The notes beneath the pieces are model-generated. The model worked only from the letters and a program-made list of their open reading frames with translations. It was not told the origin of the DNA and searched no databases. The position numbers were made by a program, and so were the translations under genes. From Chloroflexota bacterium (GTDB lineage Bacteria; Chloroflexota; Anaerolineae; JAAYZQ01), in the NCBI GenBank assembly GCA_018606645.1, contig JAGVRI010000003.1, positions 273,736-337,735 on the forward strand: a DNA stretch of 64,000 nt, written 5' to 3'. Shown piece by piece: positions 7,990 to 15,355 of this stretch (positions within the stretch are counted from its first letter, which is position 1; each line of letters starts with the position of its first letter).

Positions 7990-8025
7990 AAGATGAGCCC
8001 CTGGATTTTTCCAGAGACTCATCTT
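7990..8025 (-). terminator. Terminator of the ssb transcript
   Basis: AAGATGAG (7990-7997) pairs with CTCATCTT (8018-8025), and the inner CCTGG/CCAG bases extend the stem. On the minus strand the hairpin ends in a T-run (CATCTTTTTCGG). It lies downstream of the ssb stop, between two convergent genes. Confidence 0.75.
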
Positions 8026-8087
8026 CTGCGTAGGTGGCGGCTGGCCTGCGGTGGCATGCTATTCAGTTGTGATGGGTTCAAGCGCTT

Positions 8088-8549
8088 CTAGAATGGGAGC
8101 AAATCATCATCCTCCCCGCCGGGCGGCGGCTCACCCACCGGCGCCCCGCCATTGCCCTCGCGCTTGCCCAGGAATTTGACGGTCCGGGCCGTGACCTCGT
8201 AGCTGGCCCGGTGCTCGCCGTCGTTCCCGGTCCAGATGCGCGGGTTCTGGTTGCCGTCCACCGCATCGCCGCGCAGTTCACCCTCCACGAACACCTGCTG
8301 GCCCTTCTCCAGGAAGTTGTTCGCGGCTTCGGCCAGCTTGCGCCAGCACGTCACCCTGAACCAGGTCGTGAGTTCCCAGTTCTTGCCGTTGAGCGATTCC
8401 TTCCAGCCCTGCGGGCAACCGGCGACCCGCTCCTTGGACACGATCTGGCGGGTGGCAACGGAGAAGTTGGTGACCGGGGTGCCGTCCTCGGTGTAGCGCA
8501 TCTGCGGCGGCTGGCCGACGAAACCGATGATCGTGATTCTGTGGAACAT
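8088..8549 (-). CDS. ssb: Single-stranded DNA-binding protein
   Basis: 153 residues from ATG 8549, preceded by a strong AAGGAGGTGTGAC site; the longer upstream frame is non-coding. The start MFHRITIIGFVGQPPQMRYT and the segment TPVTNFSVATR are the classic SSB OB-fold strands, followed by WFRVTCWRKLAEAANNFLEKGQQVFVEGEL. The tail ends DDDLLPF, the acidic tip with terminal Phe used to recruit other proteins, though it departs from the common DDDIPF. An insertion (VAGCPQGWKESLNGKN) lies between strands. Next to an initiator-like gene it is probably the element's own SSB rather than the housekeeping one. It ends at a clear terminator. Confidence 0.93.
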   Translation of the reverse strand: MFHRITIIGFVGQPPQMRYTEDGTPVTNFSVATRQIVSKERVAGCPQGWKESLNGKNWELTTWFRVTCWRKLAEAANNFLEKGQQVFVEGELRGDAVDGNQNPRIWTGNDGEHRASYEVTARTVKFLGKREGNGGAPVGEPPPGGEDDDLLPF

Positions 8550-8593
8550 GTCACACCTCCTTGGTTGATTTTGGTTTGGGCAGCCTGTTCCCT

Positions 8594-8654
8594 GACTGCC
8601 ATGCACCCCAACGCGGTAGCGTTGTTGGCTGTGCCCGGAGAAAATGGACGACAA
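8594..8654 (-). promoter_or_regulatory. Upstream block shared with the RNase H-like gene (copy 2)
   Basis: It contains GACTGCCATGCACCC (8594-8608), ACGCGGTAGCGTT (8611-8623; the full palindrome here is AACGC-ggta-GCGTT) and GAAAATGGACGACAA (8640-8654). The gap between the last two elements is 16 bases here and 31 in copy 1. It lies between the LuxR-type gene and ssb. Confidence 0.6.
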
Positions 8655-8679
8655 TCGGCGACGGGCTGCGCCGACGCGA

Positions 8680-8955
8680 TCAAGGCTCTTGGCCTGGTAT
8701 GGATGTCCCTGAGAGGAGGCCATGCCGCAGTGCCAGGGCCACGGCGTGGGCTCGGGACCGGGCGCCGAGCTTGGCGCGGGTCTCCTTGACATACCACGAC
8801 ACCGTCTTGGCGGACAGGCAGAGCTGGATGGCGATCTCGTTGTCGCTTGCGCCCTGAGCCACCAGGGCCAGGATCTCCGTCTCGCGCCTGGAAAGACGAA
8901 ACTCTTTGCCTGCTGCCCTGCAGGATTTCTCTTCAGAGGTCAATGGCTGGGCCAT
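8680..8955 (-). CDS. Small LuxR-type helix-turn-helix regulator
   Basis: 91 residues. Nearly the whole protein is a GerE/LuxR DNA-binding domain: FRLSRRETEILALVAQGASDNEIAIQL, LSAKTVSWYVKETRAKLGARSRAHAVALAL. There is no receiver or ligand-binding domain, so it is a stand-alone HTH protein. It lies directly upstream of the ssb control region in the same direction and may regulate the local element genes, for example through the palindrome at 8610-8623; that link is only positional. The start is the ATG at 8955, with a moderate AAGGGA site. Confidence 0.78.
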   Translation of the reverse strand: MAQPLTSEEKSCRAAGKEFRLSRRETEILALVAQGASDNEIAIQLCLSAKTVSWYVKETRAKLGARSRAHAVALALRHGLLSGTSIPGQEP

Positions 8956-9334
8956 GGGTGCTCTATCCCTTCTGTTTCCCGATACTCAGCCTGTAGCACG
9001 GTGAAGTTCGCTCACGGATCGCTGCCCGGGCTTACCGTCTCACCCGTGGGACCGACTCGAAAACACAAGGCCTCGCATCTGTTGTTGTCTGGTCATCGCT
9101 GGCTGAGACAGGATCAGAAGATCAACAACAGATCGAACGAACTCGTCTTATGCGTGAGACCGACCGGGCGTTCCATCCCACGGGCGGGAGTGGAACAAAC
9201 AGGTTCGACTGCATGGCAGCATCTGGCACGGCCATCCAGGCCCAACGCAGTTCAAGGCCAGGATCCGTATCAATCGCCAGGGCCACTCGATGCCCGTGCA
9301 GGCGGGTCTGCTTCCCCTCACTGTGGATGAGAAG
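8956..9334. other. Gene-free stretch with an inverted repeat
   Basis: No convincing gene on either strand. ATCTGTTGTTG (9077-9087) and CAACAACAGAT (9123-9133) form a perfect 11-bp inverted repeat separated by 35 bases. A weaker GTTCCAxCCC/GGGxGTGGAAC pair lies near 9170-9195. Confidence 0.4.
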
Positions 9335-10240
9335 CTACGTCCCGGCGACGAATGTGACCTTTACAGTGTCGTCAGCGTGTCGGGCCACAGTCCGCTGGAT
9401 GACCGGCAGCAGGCGGTTCTGCAGCCAGTCCACGGCATGGGCATGCCGCACGGCGATGGTCAGACAGCCATCGTCGGCTTTGACCACCCGGCTACCCTGC
9501 AGCCAGGCGTCGAACGTGGCCCGCGTCATCTGCAACTGTAACTCGCCGAGACATCTAGCCCAGAGCCGGTGGGCCTCGGCGGGCACGCGGTCGGGTTCCG
9601 GTTCAGGCGGGTCGTCCTCGTCCGGGTCATGGGACTCGTTCTCTTCCTGCTCCCGCATCCACTCTCTCCGCCGAAGCTGCTCCTCGGCGGCCCGCAGGAA
9701 CTCACCGGGAGGCGGCTCCCTGCTTTCGAGCTTCAGGATCATGTTGCCGATGGGGTTGGTCAGTCCCTGACGGTGGGGATGCCTGGCCCACAGGCGCCAG
9801 GCGTGCACCCACAGCGGGTCGATGTCGAGACGGGCAAGTTGGCTTCGTTTGGGATTCTCGACCCCGGCCTCGACCAGGGCCTGCAGCAGCGCTTCGTTGG
9901 GAGCCGGATCATCGGTCGGTTCTGTTATGCTCTTTGCTTCCCTCTCCAGCGGTTCAACGTTGCGGTTGACGATGGGGCGGATGATGATCCGCCGTCCGGT
10001 CTGTTCGACGCGGATCCACTGCATCTCGCGGAGTTGCTTCAGATGCCGGTAAAGGGTGCTGCGTGGGCGGCTGATCAACTCGGCCACCTGCTCGGGCGTC
10101 AGGGTCGGCGTCCGCTCATAGTCATAGGCCCAGCACAGACCCAGGATGCGGGTCATGGTCACAATGAGGGCGTCGTCGACCTCAGAGTAGGCGATGGCCA
10201 CCGGGGTGTTGACGTAGGATGGTGGCAGGGGCGACTTCAC
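9335..10240 (-). CDS. Replication-initiator-like protein: winged helix plus DnaA N-terminal-like domain
   Basis: 301 residues. Residues about 20-95 form a winged helix-turn-helix (LTPEQVAELISRPRSTLYRHLKQLREMQWIRVEQTGRRIIIRP). A middle segment resembles primosomal or Rep-type proteins (IDPLWVHAWRLWARH, NPIGNMILKL), and a very acidic linker (about 200-220) follows. The last about 75 residues resemble the DnaA N-terminal domain (WARCLGELQLQMTRATFDAWLQGS, AVDWLQNRLLPVIQRTV), which in DnaA recruits DnaB helicase and other partners. There is no AAA+ motif, so it is not DnaA itself. The ATG at 10240 overlaps the upstream gene's stop (ATGA). An initiator or helicase-loader role is inferred. Confidence 0.65.
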   Translation of the reverse strand: MKSPLPPSYVNTPVAIAYSEVDDALIVTMTRILGLCWAYDYERTPTLTPEQVAELISRPRSTLYRHLKQLREMQWIRVEQTGRRIIIRPIVNRNVEPLEREAKSITEPTDDPAPNEALLQALVEAGVENPKRSQLARLDIDPLWVHAWRLWARHPHRQGLTNPIGNMILKLESREPPPGEFLRAAEEQLRRREWMREQEENESHDPDEDDPPEPEPDRVPAEAHRLWARCLGELQLQMTRATFDAWLQGSRVVKADDGCLTIAVRHAHAVDWLQNRLLPVIQRTVARHADDTVKVTFVAGT

Positions 10241-10539
10241 GGAGATGCGGACCCCAACTCTATTTCCAGTTGGACCATGGCCGGGTGCGCGTACCGGATG
10301 GAGATCAACAGGTCAATGAGCTCGACCAGCAGGCGGTCCACCCGTCGGTCGTGGGCGATGTGCCAGTAGGTTGGGTCTTCTCGCCGGACGATGTCTGCCT
10401 GGCCAAAGGCGAGCAGACAAGCGAGGCGTTGGCCCAAATCGCTGTGCTGGATGAGAATGTGCTGCCCATCGAGCGTCGGCTGCACGCCCACCTCGATGCC
10501 ATCCAGGAGACCCAAAGGATGATATGGTTGCTCTGGCAT
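10237..10539 (-). CDS. Unrecognised protein in the initiator operon
   Basis: 100 residues from ATG 10539, which has an AAGGGA site 5 bases upstream. It starts MPEQPYHPLGLLDGIEVGVQ and contains HILIQHSDLGQRLACLLAFG and RRVDRLLVELIDLLISIRYAHP, giving a strand-rich first half and a helical second half. I recognise no family. It overlaps the initiator-like gene by 4 bases and follows the small gene at 10735-10556 by 16 bases, so all three are probably co-transcribed. Confidence 0.6.
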   Translation of the reverse strand: MPEQPYHPLGLLDGIEVGVQPTLDGQHILIQHSDLGQRLACLLAFGQADIVRREDPTYWHIAHDRRVDRLLVELIDLLISIRYAHPAMVQLEIELGSASP

Positions 10540-10555
10540 GGTGTTCCCTTGTCCC

Positions 10556-10735
10556 TCAGCCTGTCGGTTGGGCCAGGGTTTCAGACTCGGTCTCAACAAC
10601 GACTTTCTTCTGCTGGCCGGGGGCTATTATCAGGTGATAGACCTGTGCCAGCCGTCGCTGCCGTTCCGCCGGGTCGGTGATAGTGCAGACTGCAGTGATC
10701 CTGAATTCCGGCGCGGGCTGTTTGGTTGCGTCCAT
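10556..10735 (-). CDS. Small unrecognised protein, first gene of the initiator operon
   Basis: 59 residues from ATG 10735, chosen because GGAGG is well placed upstream. It starts MDATKQPAPEFRITAVCTIT, contains ERQRRLAQVYHLII and ends with a charged segment. No family recognised. Its upstream side faces the GGAAA repeat block. Confidence 0.5.
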   Translation of the reverse strand: MDATKQPAPEFRITAVCTITDPAERQRRLAQVYHLIIAPGQQKKVVVETESETLAQPTG

Positions 10736-10785
10736 CGAGCTACCTCCACAATGTATTAGATACGTAGAGGGTAGCACAGTGGGGC

Positions 10786-10925
10786 GGAAACGTGGGGAAA
10801 CTGAGGAAATGTCCTGGACGGAGTTTTCTACGCTTTTCTTGTGGATACTGCCGATCTGGCGTTAGAGACAGGAAATCAAGGAAACGTAGGAAATGGTCTT
10901 AGCGGTCACATTTCCTACGTTTCCT
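10786..10925. repeat. Phased GGAAA repeats and perfect 17-bp inverted repeat (candidate origin or operator)
   Basis: Two similar 25-26-base stretches, 10786-10811 and 10871-10895, each carry three GGAAA units about 9 bases apart. Both contain the core GGAAACGTxGG. In the second stretch AGGAAACGTAGGAAATG (10879-10895) is repeated exactly in inverted orientation at 10909-10925, leaving a 13-base loop. No T-run follows on either strand, so it is not a standard terminator. The block lies upstream of the operon that encodes the initiator-like protein, where iterons or an autoregulatory operator would be expected. Confidence 0.55.
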
Positions 10926-10987
10926 GTTGTGGCAAGTGCGAAGAGGCCAAGGGGCGTTCGTGATCTGGATGTGGCAAAGGCGAACTG

Positions 10988-11443
10988 TTAGTCCGGCACC
11001 ACCTGCCAAAAGTCAAGCGCAGACTTGGCCTGTTTGACCATTTCGTCGGGGATGCGAACGTAGAGACCGGTGCCTTCGGCGAGCACGGTGCCGTCGGGCA
11101 GCCGGATCTCGCCGCGGGCTTCATAGGCCCCAGAGCGACTGCGGGTGAGCTCGCCGATGATGATCAACTCCTGGTCCAAGGGTACTGGCTTGCTGAATTT
11201 GATCTCGAGGCGACCGGTCATGGCCCACACGTTGCGATGAGTCAGGACCCTGCCCATAGTCTCATCAAGCAAGGTTGATATGATTCCCCCATGAAGGCGA
11301 CCCGGGTAGCCCTGGTGCTCGGGCTTGGGCCGAAAGCGGGCGATGCACCGCCCCTCGTCGTCGGTGTAGAAGGCCAGGTGCAGGCCGATGGGATTGTCGA
11401 TACCGCAGACGAAACACATGCGGGAGTTGGGCTGTTTTTCCAT
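10988..11443 (-). CDS. PaaI-like hotdog-fold thioesterase
   Basis: 151 residues from ATG 11443; a slightly longer frame starts at 11467. It begins MEKQPNSRMCFVCGIDNPIGL, a CxxC-containing start common in this thioesterase branch, followed by the hotdog core HQGYPGRLHGGIISTLLDETMG. This includes the HGG and the acidic DE at the substrate site of the PaaI/4HBT family, which hydrolyse acyl-CoA thioesters. Its own upstream region is occupied by a truncated copy of the same gene. Confidence 0.85.
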   Translation of the reverse strand: MEKQPNSRMCFVCGIDNPIGLHLAFYTDDEGRCIARFRPKPEHQGYPGRLHGGIISTLLDETMGRVLTHRNVWAMTGRLEIKFSKPVPLDQELIIIGELTRSRSGAYEARGEIRLPDGTVLAEGTGLYVRIPDEMVKQAKSALDFWQVVPD

Positions 11444-11484
11444 AGTTTTCTCTGTGTATCTTCTCAAGGTTCAGTGATACTCAG

Positions 11485-11709
11485 TCATACAGCGAGAAGG
11501 CCAGGGTGTACAGGAATTTGAGTTGGGACGTCCAGGAGGGTGCTGATGATCCCGCCGTGCAGGTAGCCAGGGTAGCCCTGGTGCTCGGGGCGGGGTCGAA
11601 ACCGGGCGATGCAGCGACCGCTGTCATCGGTGTAGAAGAATAGCTTGAGTCCGATGGGATTTTCGATGCCACAGACGAAACACATGCGGGAGTTGGGTTG
11701 TTTTTCCAT
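11485..11709 (-). pseudogene. Truncated copy of the adjacent thioesterase
   Basis: 74 codons. The first 60 match the start of the downstream thioesterase with only about eight changes (MEKQPNSRMCFVCGIEN ... YLHGGIISTLLD). The frame then leaves the family before the catalytic Glu and ends after 14 unrelated residues (VPTQIPVHPGLLAV). About 40 bases separate it from the intact copy. It seems to be the remnant of a tandem duplication; if translated it would lack most of the fold. The only clear promoter lies upstream of this copy, so it may now serve as the leader for the intact gene. Confidence 0.75.
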
Positions 11710-11797
11710 GGTGAAGGTGATTCTCCAGATATCGGAATGTCTTTAAGACCAACAAGGTGTTTGTGGTCAAACACTTGGCAATTGTCATCCATTTGTC

Positions 11798-11825
11798 ATT
11801 ATATTCATCACACCCGCGGTGTCAA
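11798..11825 (-). promoter_or_regulatory. Promoter of the thioesterase pair
   Basis: On the minus strand TTGACA (11820-11825) and TATAAT (11798-11803) are 16 bases apart: both boxes are perfect, with a slightly short spacer. It lies about 90 bases before the truncated copy. Confidence 0.75.
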
Positions 11826-11968
11826 GATATGGCAGCAAAGATCGCGAGGGTCACCGATCTTTTTGCATGCCGGGTGGGCGAGCACGTCACCCTTGCTTCT
11901 GCAAGGTGGCGGGATGCTTGTCCAGATTCTTACCATGAAAACGGGAGAGTTGCCGGAGGCAACGACTC

Positions 11969-11996
11969 TTGACAAATGGGCGTTCGGTTGTACAAT
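11969..11996 (+). promoter_or_regulatory. Promoter of the methyltransferase gene
   Basis: TTGACA (11969-11974) and TACAAT (11991-11996) are 16 bases apart, with a predicted start of transcription near 12003, about 20 bases before the ATG. The interval 11826-11968 between the two divergent promoters shows no gene. Confidence 0.75.
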
Positions 11997-12022
11997 GCAT
12001 AGGACATTGGACAGGATAGAAA

Positions 12023-12604
12023 ATGTCTCCCATATTCGATCATTTTTCCTGGGTGGCTCCGTTTTACGACCGGTTCTTTGCCGTGGACCCCGGTCCATTG
12101 CGGGACCTCTTGAAACTGCCCGGTGCCGGATGGGTCCTGGACCTGGGCGGAGGCACAGGGCGGGTGGCGCAGGCCCTACGGGGTGACTCGGACGAGATCG
12201 TGGTGCTGGACGAGTCGGTGGGGATGCTGCGCCAGGCGCGTCGCAAGGGATTGCCGGTGGTATGTGGGGAGGCAGAGCACCTGCCGTTTGTCGGTGGAGC
12301 CTTTGCCCGCATCCTGGTGGTGGATGCGTTTCATCATTTGCGAGACCAACAACGGGCAGCGTGCGAGCTGTTACGCGTGCTGGCACCTGGTGGACGACTG
12401 GTGATGGAAGAGCCAAACGTGGAGCGAATTCCGGTGTGGTTGATCGCCTTTGGTGAGAAACTGGCGCTGATGCGCAGCCATTTTCGATCACCGCGGGCAG
12501 TTCAGCGAATGTTCGAGGCGGTGGGCGGACGAGTACGCCTGGAGCGGGAAGGAGCCAGGTTTTGGGCGGTGGTCGAGGCTGAGGACGAGCGTCCTCTGGC
12601 CTGA
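12023..12604 (+). CDS. Class I SAM-dependent methyltransferase (UbiE-like)
   Basis: 193 residues. Motif I is VLDLGGGTGRVAQAL (about 38-52), followed by the acidic VVLDESVGML loop and ADAFHH-like and LAPGGRLVMEEP segments, the order of a Rossmann methyltransferase of the UbiE/MenG or Methyltransf_11 type. The start SPIFDHFSWVAPFYDRFF resembles the N-terminus of small-molecule or quinone methyltransferases. The substrate cannot be told. The RlmI gene follows after 39 bases and is probably co-transcribed. Confidence 0.85.
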   Translation: MSPIFDHFSWVAPFYDRFFAVDPGPLRDLLKLPGAGWVLDLGGGTGRVAQALRGDSDEIVVLDESVGMLRQARRKGLPVVCGEAEHLPFVGGAFARILVVDAFHHLRDQQRAACELLRVLAPGGRLVMEEPNVERIPVWLIAFGEKLALMRSHFRSPRAVQRMFEAVGGRVRLEREGARFWAVVEAEDERPLA

Positions 12605-12643
12605 GTTTCCAGTTGCCTGAGGGAAAGGAGGGCGGAACAACCG

Positions 12644-13867
12644 GTGCGGGAGCCATTAGCGCGGGTGGTCTTGAAGCGGGACCGGGACAAGCCGGTCCGC
12701 AACCGCCATCCGTGGGTTTTTTCGGGTGCGATCGACCATGTGGATGCCGACGTCGAGGACGGCGACCTGGTCCGCGTCGTGGATCGTCAGGGCCAATACC
12801 TGGCGACGGGGTACCTGAATCGCCGTTCCCAGATCGTGGTGCGGTTGCTCACCTGGGACCCAGAGGAGGTGGTAGATACAGAGTTCTGGCGGCGCCGGTT
12901 GAGGCGGGCGCTGGCAGGTCGCGCCTGGCTCTGGTCCGATCCTTCGACGACGGCCTTCCGCCTGGTGTACGCCGAGGCGGACGGCCTGCCGGGGCTGATC
13001 GTGGACCGCTATGGCGAGTATTGGGTCGTTCAATGCCTGACCGCAGGTATGGCCGCGCGGCGAGACGAGCTGGTGGCCCTATTGGCCGATCCGAGCGCCC
13101 TCGGTCTGTGCGAATTGGGGTGGCCGGCCCCGGTGGGGATCTATGGCCGGGACGATGCGGAGGTCCGACTGAAGGAGGGACTATCCCTGGAGAGAGGCGT
13201 TCTCTGGGGAGAGGAGCCGCCGGAACGGATTCAGGTCCAGGAGTACGGCCATCGCTTCTGGGTTGATATCCAGCGCGGGCACAAGACCGGGTTTTACCTG
13301 GATCAACGGGAGAACCGGCGGCGAGCGGCCGCCTATTGTGCCAGGGCCGAAGTGCTGAATGCGTTTGCCTACACGGGAGCGTTTGGCGTGTATGCCGGGC
13401 GGGCAGGAGCCCGATCGGTGGTCCATGTAGAGAGTTCGGCCGAGGAATTGGCTCTGGCTGAGGAAAATCTGGCATTGAATGGATGCACCGGCCAGGAGAT
13501 GATCGTCGGCGATGCGTTCCAGGTATTGCGCCAGTTTCGGGATGAAGGGCGGACGTTTGATGTGGTCATCCTTGATCCGCCAAAATTTGCGGCGTCGCAG
13601 TCGCAGGTGATGAATGCCAGCCGGGGGTACAAAGACCTGAATCTGCTGGCGATGAAGCTGTTGCGACCCGGGGGCTGGTTGATCACCTTTTCCTGTTCCG
13701 GGCTGGTCAGCGCCGATCTGTTCCAGAAGATCGTATTCGCTGCCAGCGTGGATGCGGACCGCCCGGTGCAGATCGTGGAGCGGTTGTTTCAGGGCCCTGA
13801 CCATCCGGTGCTGCTCACGTTTCCCGAATCGGCCTATCTGAAAGGCTTTATCTGTCGAGTGTGGTGA
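12644..13867 (+). CDS. rlmI: 23S rRNA m5C methyltransferase, RlmI type
   Basis: 407 residues from a GTG at 12644, with GGAAAGGAGG upstream. An N-terminal PUA domain (RDKPVRNRHPWVFSGAID ... GQYLATGYLNRRS) precedes the central RlmI domain and a Rossmann methyltransferase: HKTGFYLDQRENRR, VLNAFAYTGAFGVYAG (motif I), ILDPPKFA (motif IV) and TFSCSGLV with the likely catalytic Cys. In E. coli the family methylates C1962 of 23S rRNA. It sits between a small methyltransferase and an unrecognised helical protein. Confidence 0.92.
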   Translation: MREPLARVVLKRDRDKPVRNRHPWVFSGAIDHVDADVEDGDLVRVVDRQGQYLATGYLNRRSQIVVRLLTWDPEEVVDTEFWRRRLRRALAGRAWLWSDPSTTAFRLVYAEADGLPGLIVDRYGEYWVVQCLTAGMAARRDELVALLADPSALGLCELGWPAPVGIYGRDDAEVRLKEGLSLERGVLWGEEPPERIQVQEYGHRFWVDIQRGHKTGFYLDQRENRRRAAAYCARAEVLNAFAYTGAFGVYAGRAGARSVVHVESSAEELALAEENLALNGCTGQEMIVGDAFQVLRQFRDEGRTFDVVILDPPKFAASQSQVMNASRGYKDLNLLAMKLLRPGGWLITFSCSGLVSADLFQKIVFAASVDADRPVQIVERLFQGPDHPVLLTFPESAYLKGFICRVW

Positions 13868-13901
13868 TCGTTCCGTGGATGAGTGGACCTGAGGTGAGAA
13901 C

Positions 13902-14492
13902 ATGACCCAATCAGAGATTTCGGATCTGATCTCTGCGCTCCTCCGGCAGCCCAGTCCGGAGGTACTCCGGGCGTTGCAAGGGACGCTGTTGGCCTGGGGA
14001 GAGCAGCGGCAGACAGTGGAGCGCGCCCTGGAAATTGCCGGGCAGTTTCATGCGTACCTGACCGAGTTACGGAGCAAGCTCACCGCGCGGGAGTACAGTG
14101 AGCTGGCGTCCCGGCTTGACATCGGGGCGGTGGGGGTGGTGGCGCTGGAGAACCTCGTCGCCACCGAAGCGGAGGAGTTCTGGCCCCGCTTGCTGCTGGG
14201 AAGCCTGGGGGAGGGGCTGATGGTGGCCGCCAGCCGTCAGTATATCAAGGCCTGGGCGGCGGAGACGGAGGTAGTTCATAGCCAGGCGGCCTGGTTCCTG
14301 GCCGAGGCCTTGTGGCGCACCTCGCAGGAAAAGCAGCCCGAGCTACCGCCAGAGCAGCGCTGGACAACCATTCAGTTGCTGTTGGCGCCGGTCCACGATC
14401 CGCAGGTATCGGCCGGTGAGAAGGCTGTTCTGCTGGGCCGTGTGTTTCAGATGTTGCTGCTGAGTTATCTGGTTGAACTGGGGAGGGCGTGA
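13902..14492 (+). CDS. Unrecognised all-helical protein
   Basis: 196 residues, soluble, Leu/Ala/Glu-rich and predicted helical throughout (EVLRALQGTLLAWGEQRQTVERALEIAGQF, EYSELASRLDIGAVGVVALENLVA, FLAEALWRTSQEKQPELPPEQRW). No family motif seen. GGTGAG lies upstream of the ATG. It starts 34 bases after rlmI and may be the third gene of that transcript. Confidence 0.7.
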   Translation: MTQSEISDLISALLRQPSPEVLRALQGTLLAWGEQRQTVERALEIAGQFHAYLTELRSKLTAREYSELASRLDIGAVGVVALENLVATEAEEFWPRLLLGSLGEGLMVAASRQYIKAWAAETEVVHSQAAWFLAEALWRTSQEKQPELPPEQRWTTIQLLLAPVHDPQVSAGEKAVLLGRVFQMLLLSYLVELGRA

Positions 14493-14578
14493 TATCCGGA
14501 GTGGAACCATTTTTCCTCTCCCGGCGTCTATGGAGTGCGTGCAGATCGCACGAAGAGACAACATAGAGGAGGTTCCAC

Positions 14579-15355
14579 ATGTTCAAGCGAGTTATCCTTA
14601 TCGCAACAGCGGTTGCCCTGCTGGTCCCGATCGGATTGGCCGGAGTCTGGGCCTGGGGGCAGGTCGCGCGACCGGCAGCGGCGCAGGTCACGGAGAAAGT
14701 TCAGTACAACCCGGCGCAGGCCATCACCGTGGTCGGTCAGGGATCGACCCGGATCAAGCCGGACATTGCCCGTATCTCGATCGGAGTAGAGACGCTGGCC
14801 GAGACGGTCAAGGAGGCGGTTCAGCAAAACGAGAGCCAGATGACGGCGATCCTCGCCGCGCTCAAGGCGTCAGGCATTGCCGAGAAGGACATCCAGACGA
14901 CCAACTATAGCATCTACTTTGAGCGCCCTCCGGAGATGCCTGTCAGCACCGAGCCCTCGACTGAGAGGGCCAAGATCCAGTACCGCGTGTCGAATATGGT
15001 CAATGTGACCGTCCGCGATCTGGACAAGGTGGGCGATGTGTTAGATGCGGTGATCGAGGCTGGCGCCAACAATATCTGGGGGGTGTCGTTCAGCCTGGAG
15101 GACCCAAAAGAAGCGCAGGCAGAGGCCCGGGCCAAGGCGATCGCCGATGCGAAGGCCCGCGCCGAGGCGTTGGCCGAGCTGAGTGGGGTCACGCTGGGGC
15201 CGGTGTTGTCGGTCAGTGAAGTGATCGGCGGCGGGGCTGTTCCGGTGCCTGTGGCCGTCGTCGAGCGGGCTGCGGTGGCCGGTGGTGGGCCGATCAGCCC
15301 TGGTGAGCTGGAGATCACCTATCAGGTGCAGGTCAGCTACTTTATTACTCCGTAA
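14579..15355 (+). CDS. SIMPL-domain (DUF541) secreted protein
   Basis: 258 residues. An N-terminal signal peptide (FKRVILIATAVALLVPIGLAG) is followed by the SIMPL/DUF541 fold, which typically opens with the pattern seen here: ITVVGQGSTRIKPDIARISIGVET. The central QYRVSNMVNVTVRDLDKVGDVLDAVIEAGANNI and the helix AKAIADAKARAEALAELSGV are diagnostic. The molecular role of the family is unclear; members are periplasmic or surface proteins such as BP26. GGAGG lies 8 bases before the ATG. A good terminator follows directly. Confidence 0.9.
   Translation: MFKRVILIATAVALLVPIGLAGVWAWGQVARPAAAQVTEKVQYNPAQAITVVGQGSTRIKPDIARISIGVETLAETVKEAVQQNESQMTAILAALKASGIAEKDIQTTNYSIYFERPPEMPVSTEPSTERAKIQYRVSNMVNVTVRDLDKVGDVLDAVIEAGANNIWGVSFSLEDPKEAQAEARAKAIADAKARAEALAELSGVTLGPVLSVSEVIGGGAVPVPVAVVERAAVAGGGPISPGELEITYQVQVSYFITP

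Noticed and set aside
10879..10925. Inverted repeat as terminator of the thioesterase gene
   Set aside because: No T-run on either strand; direct GGAAA repeats beside it favour an origin or operator.
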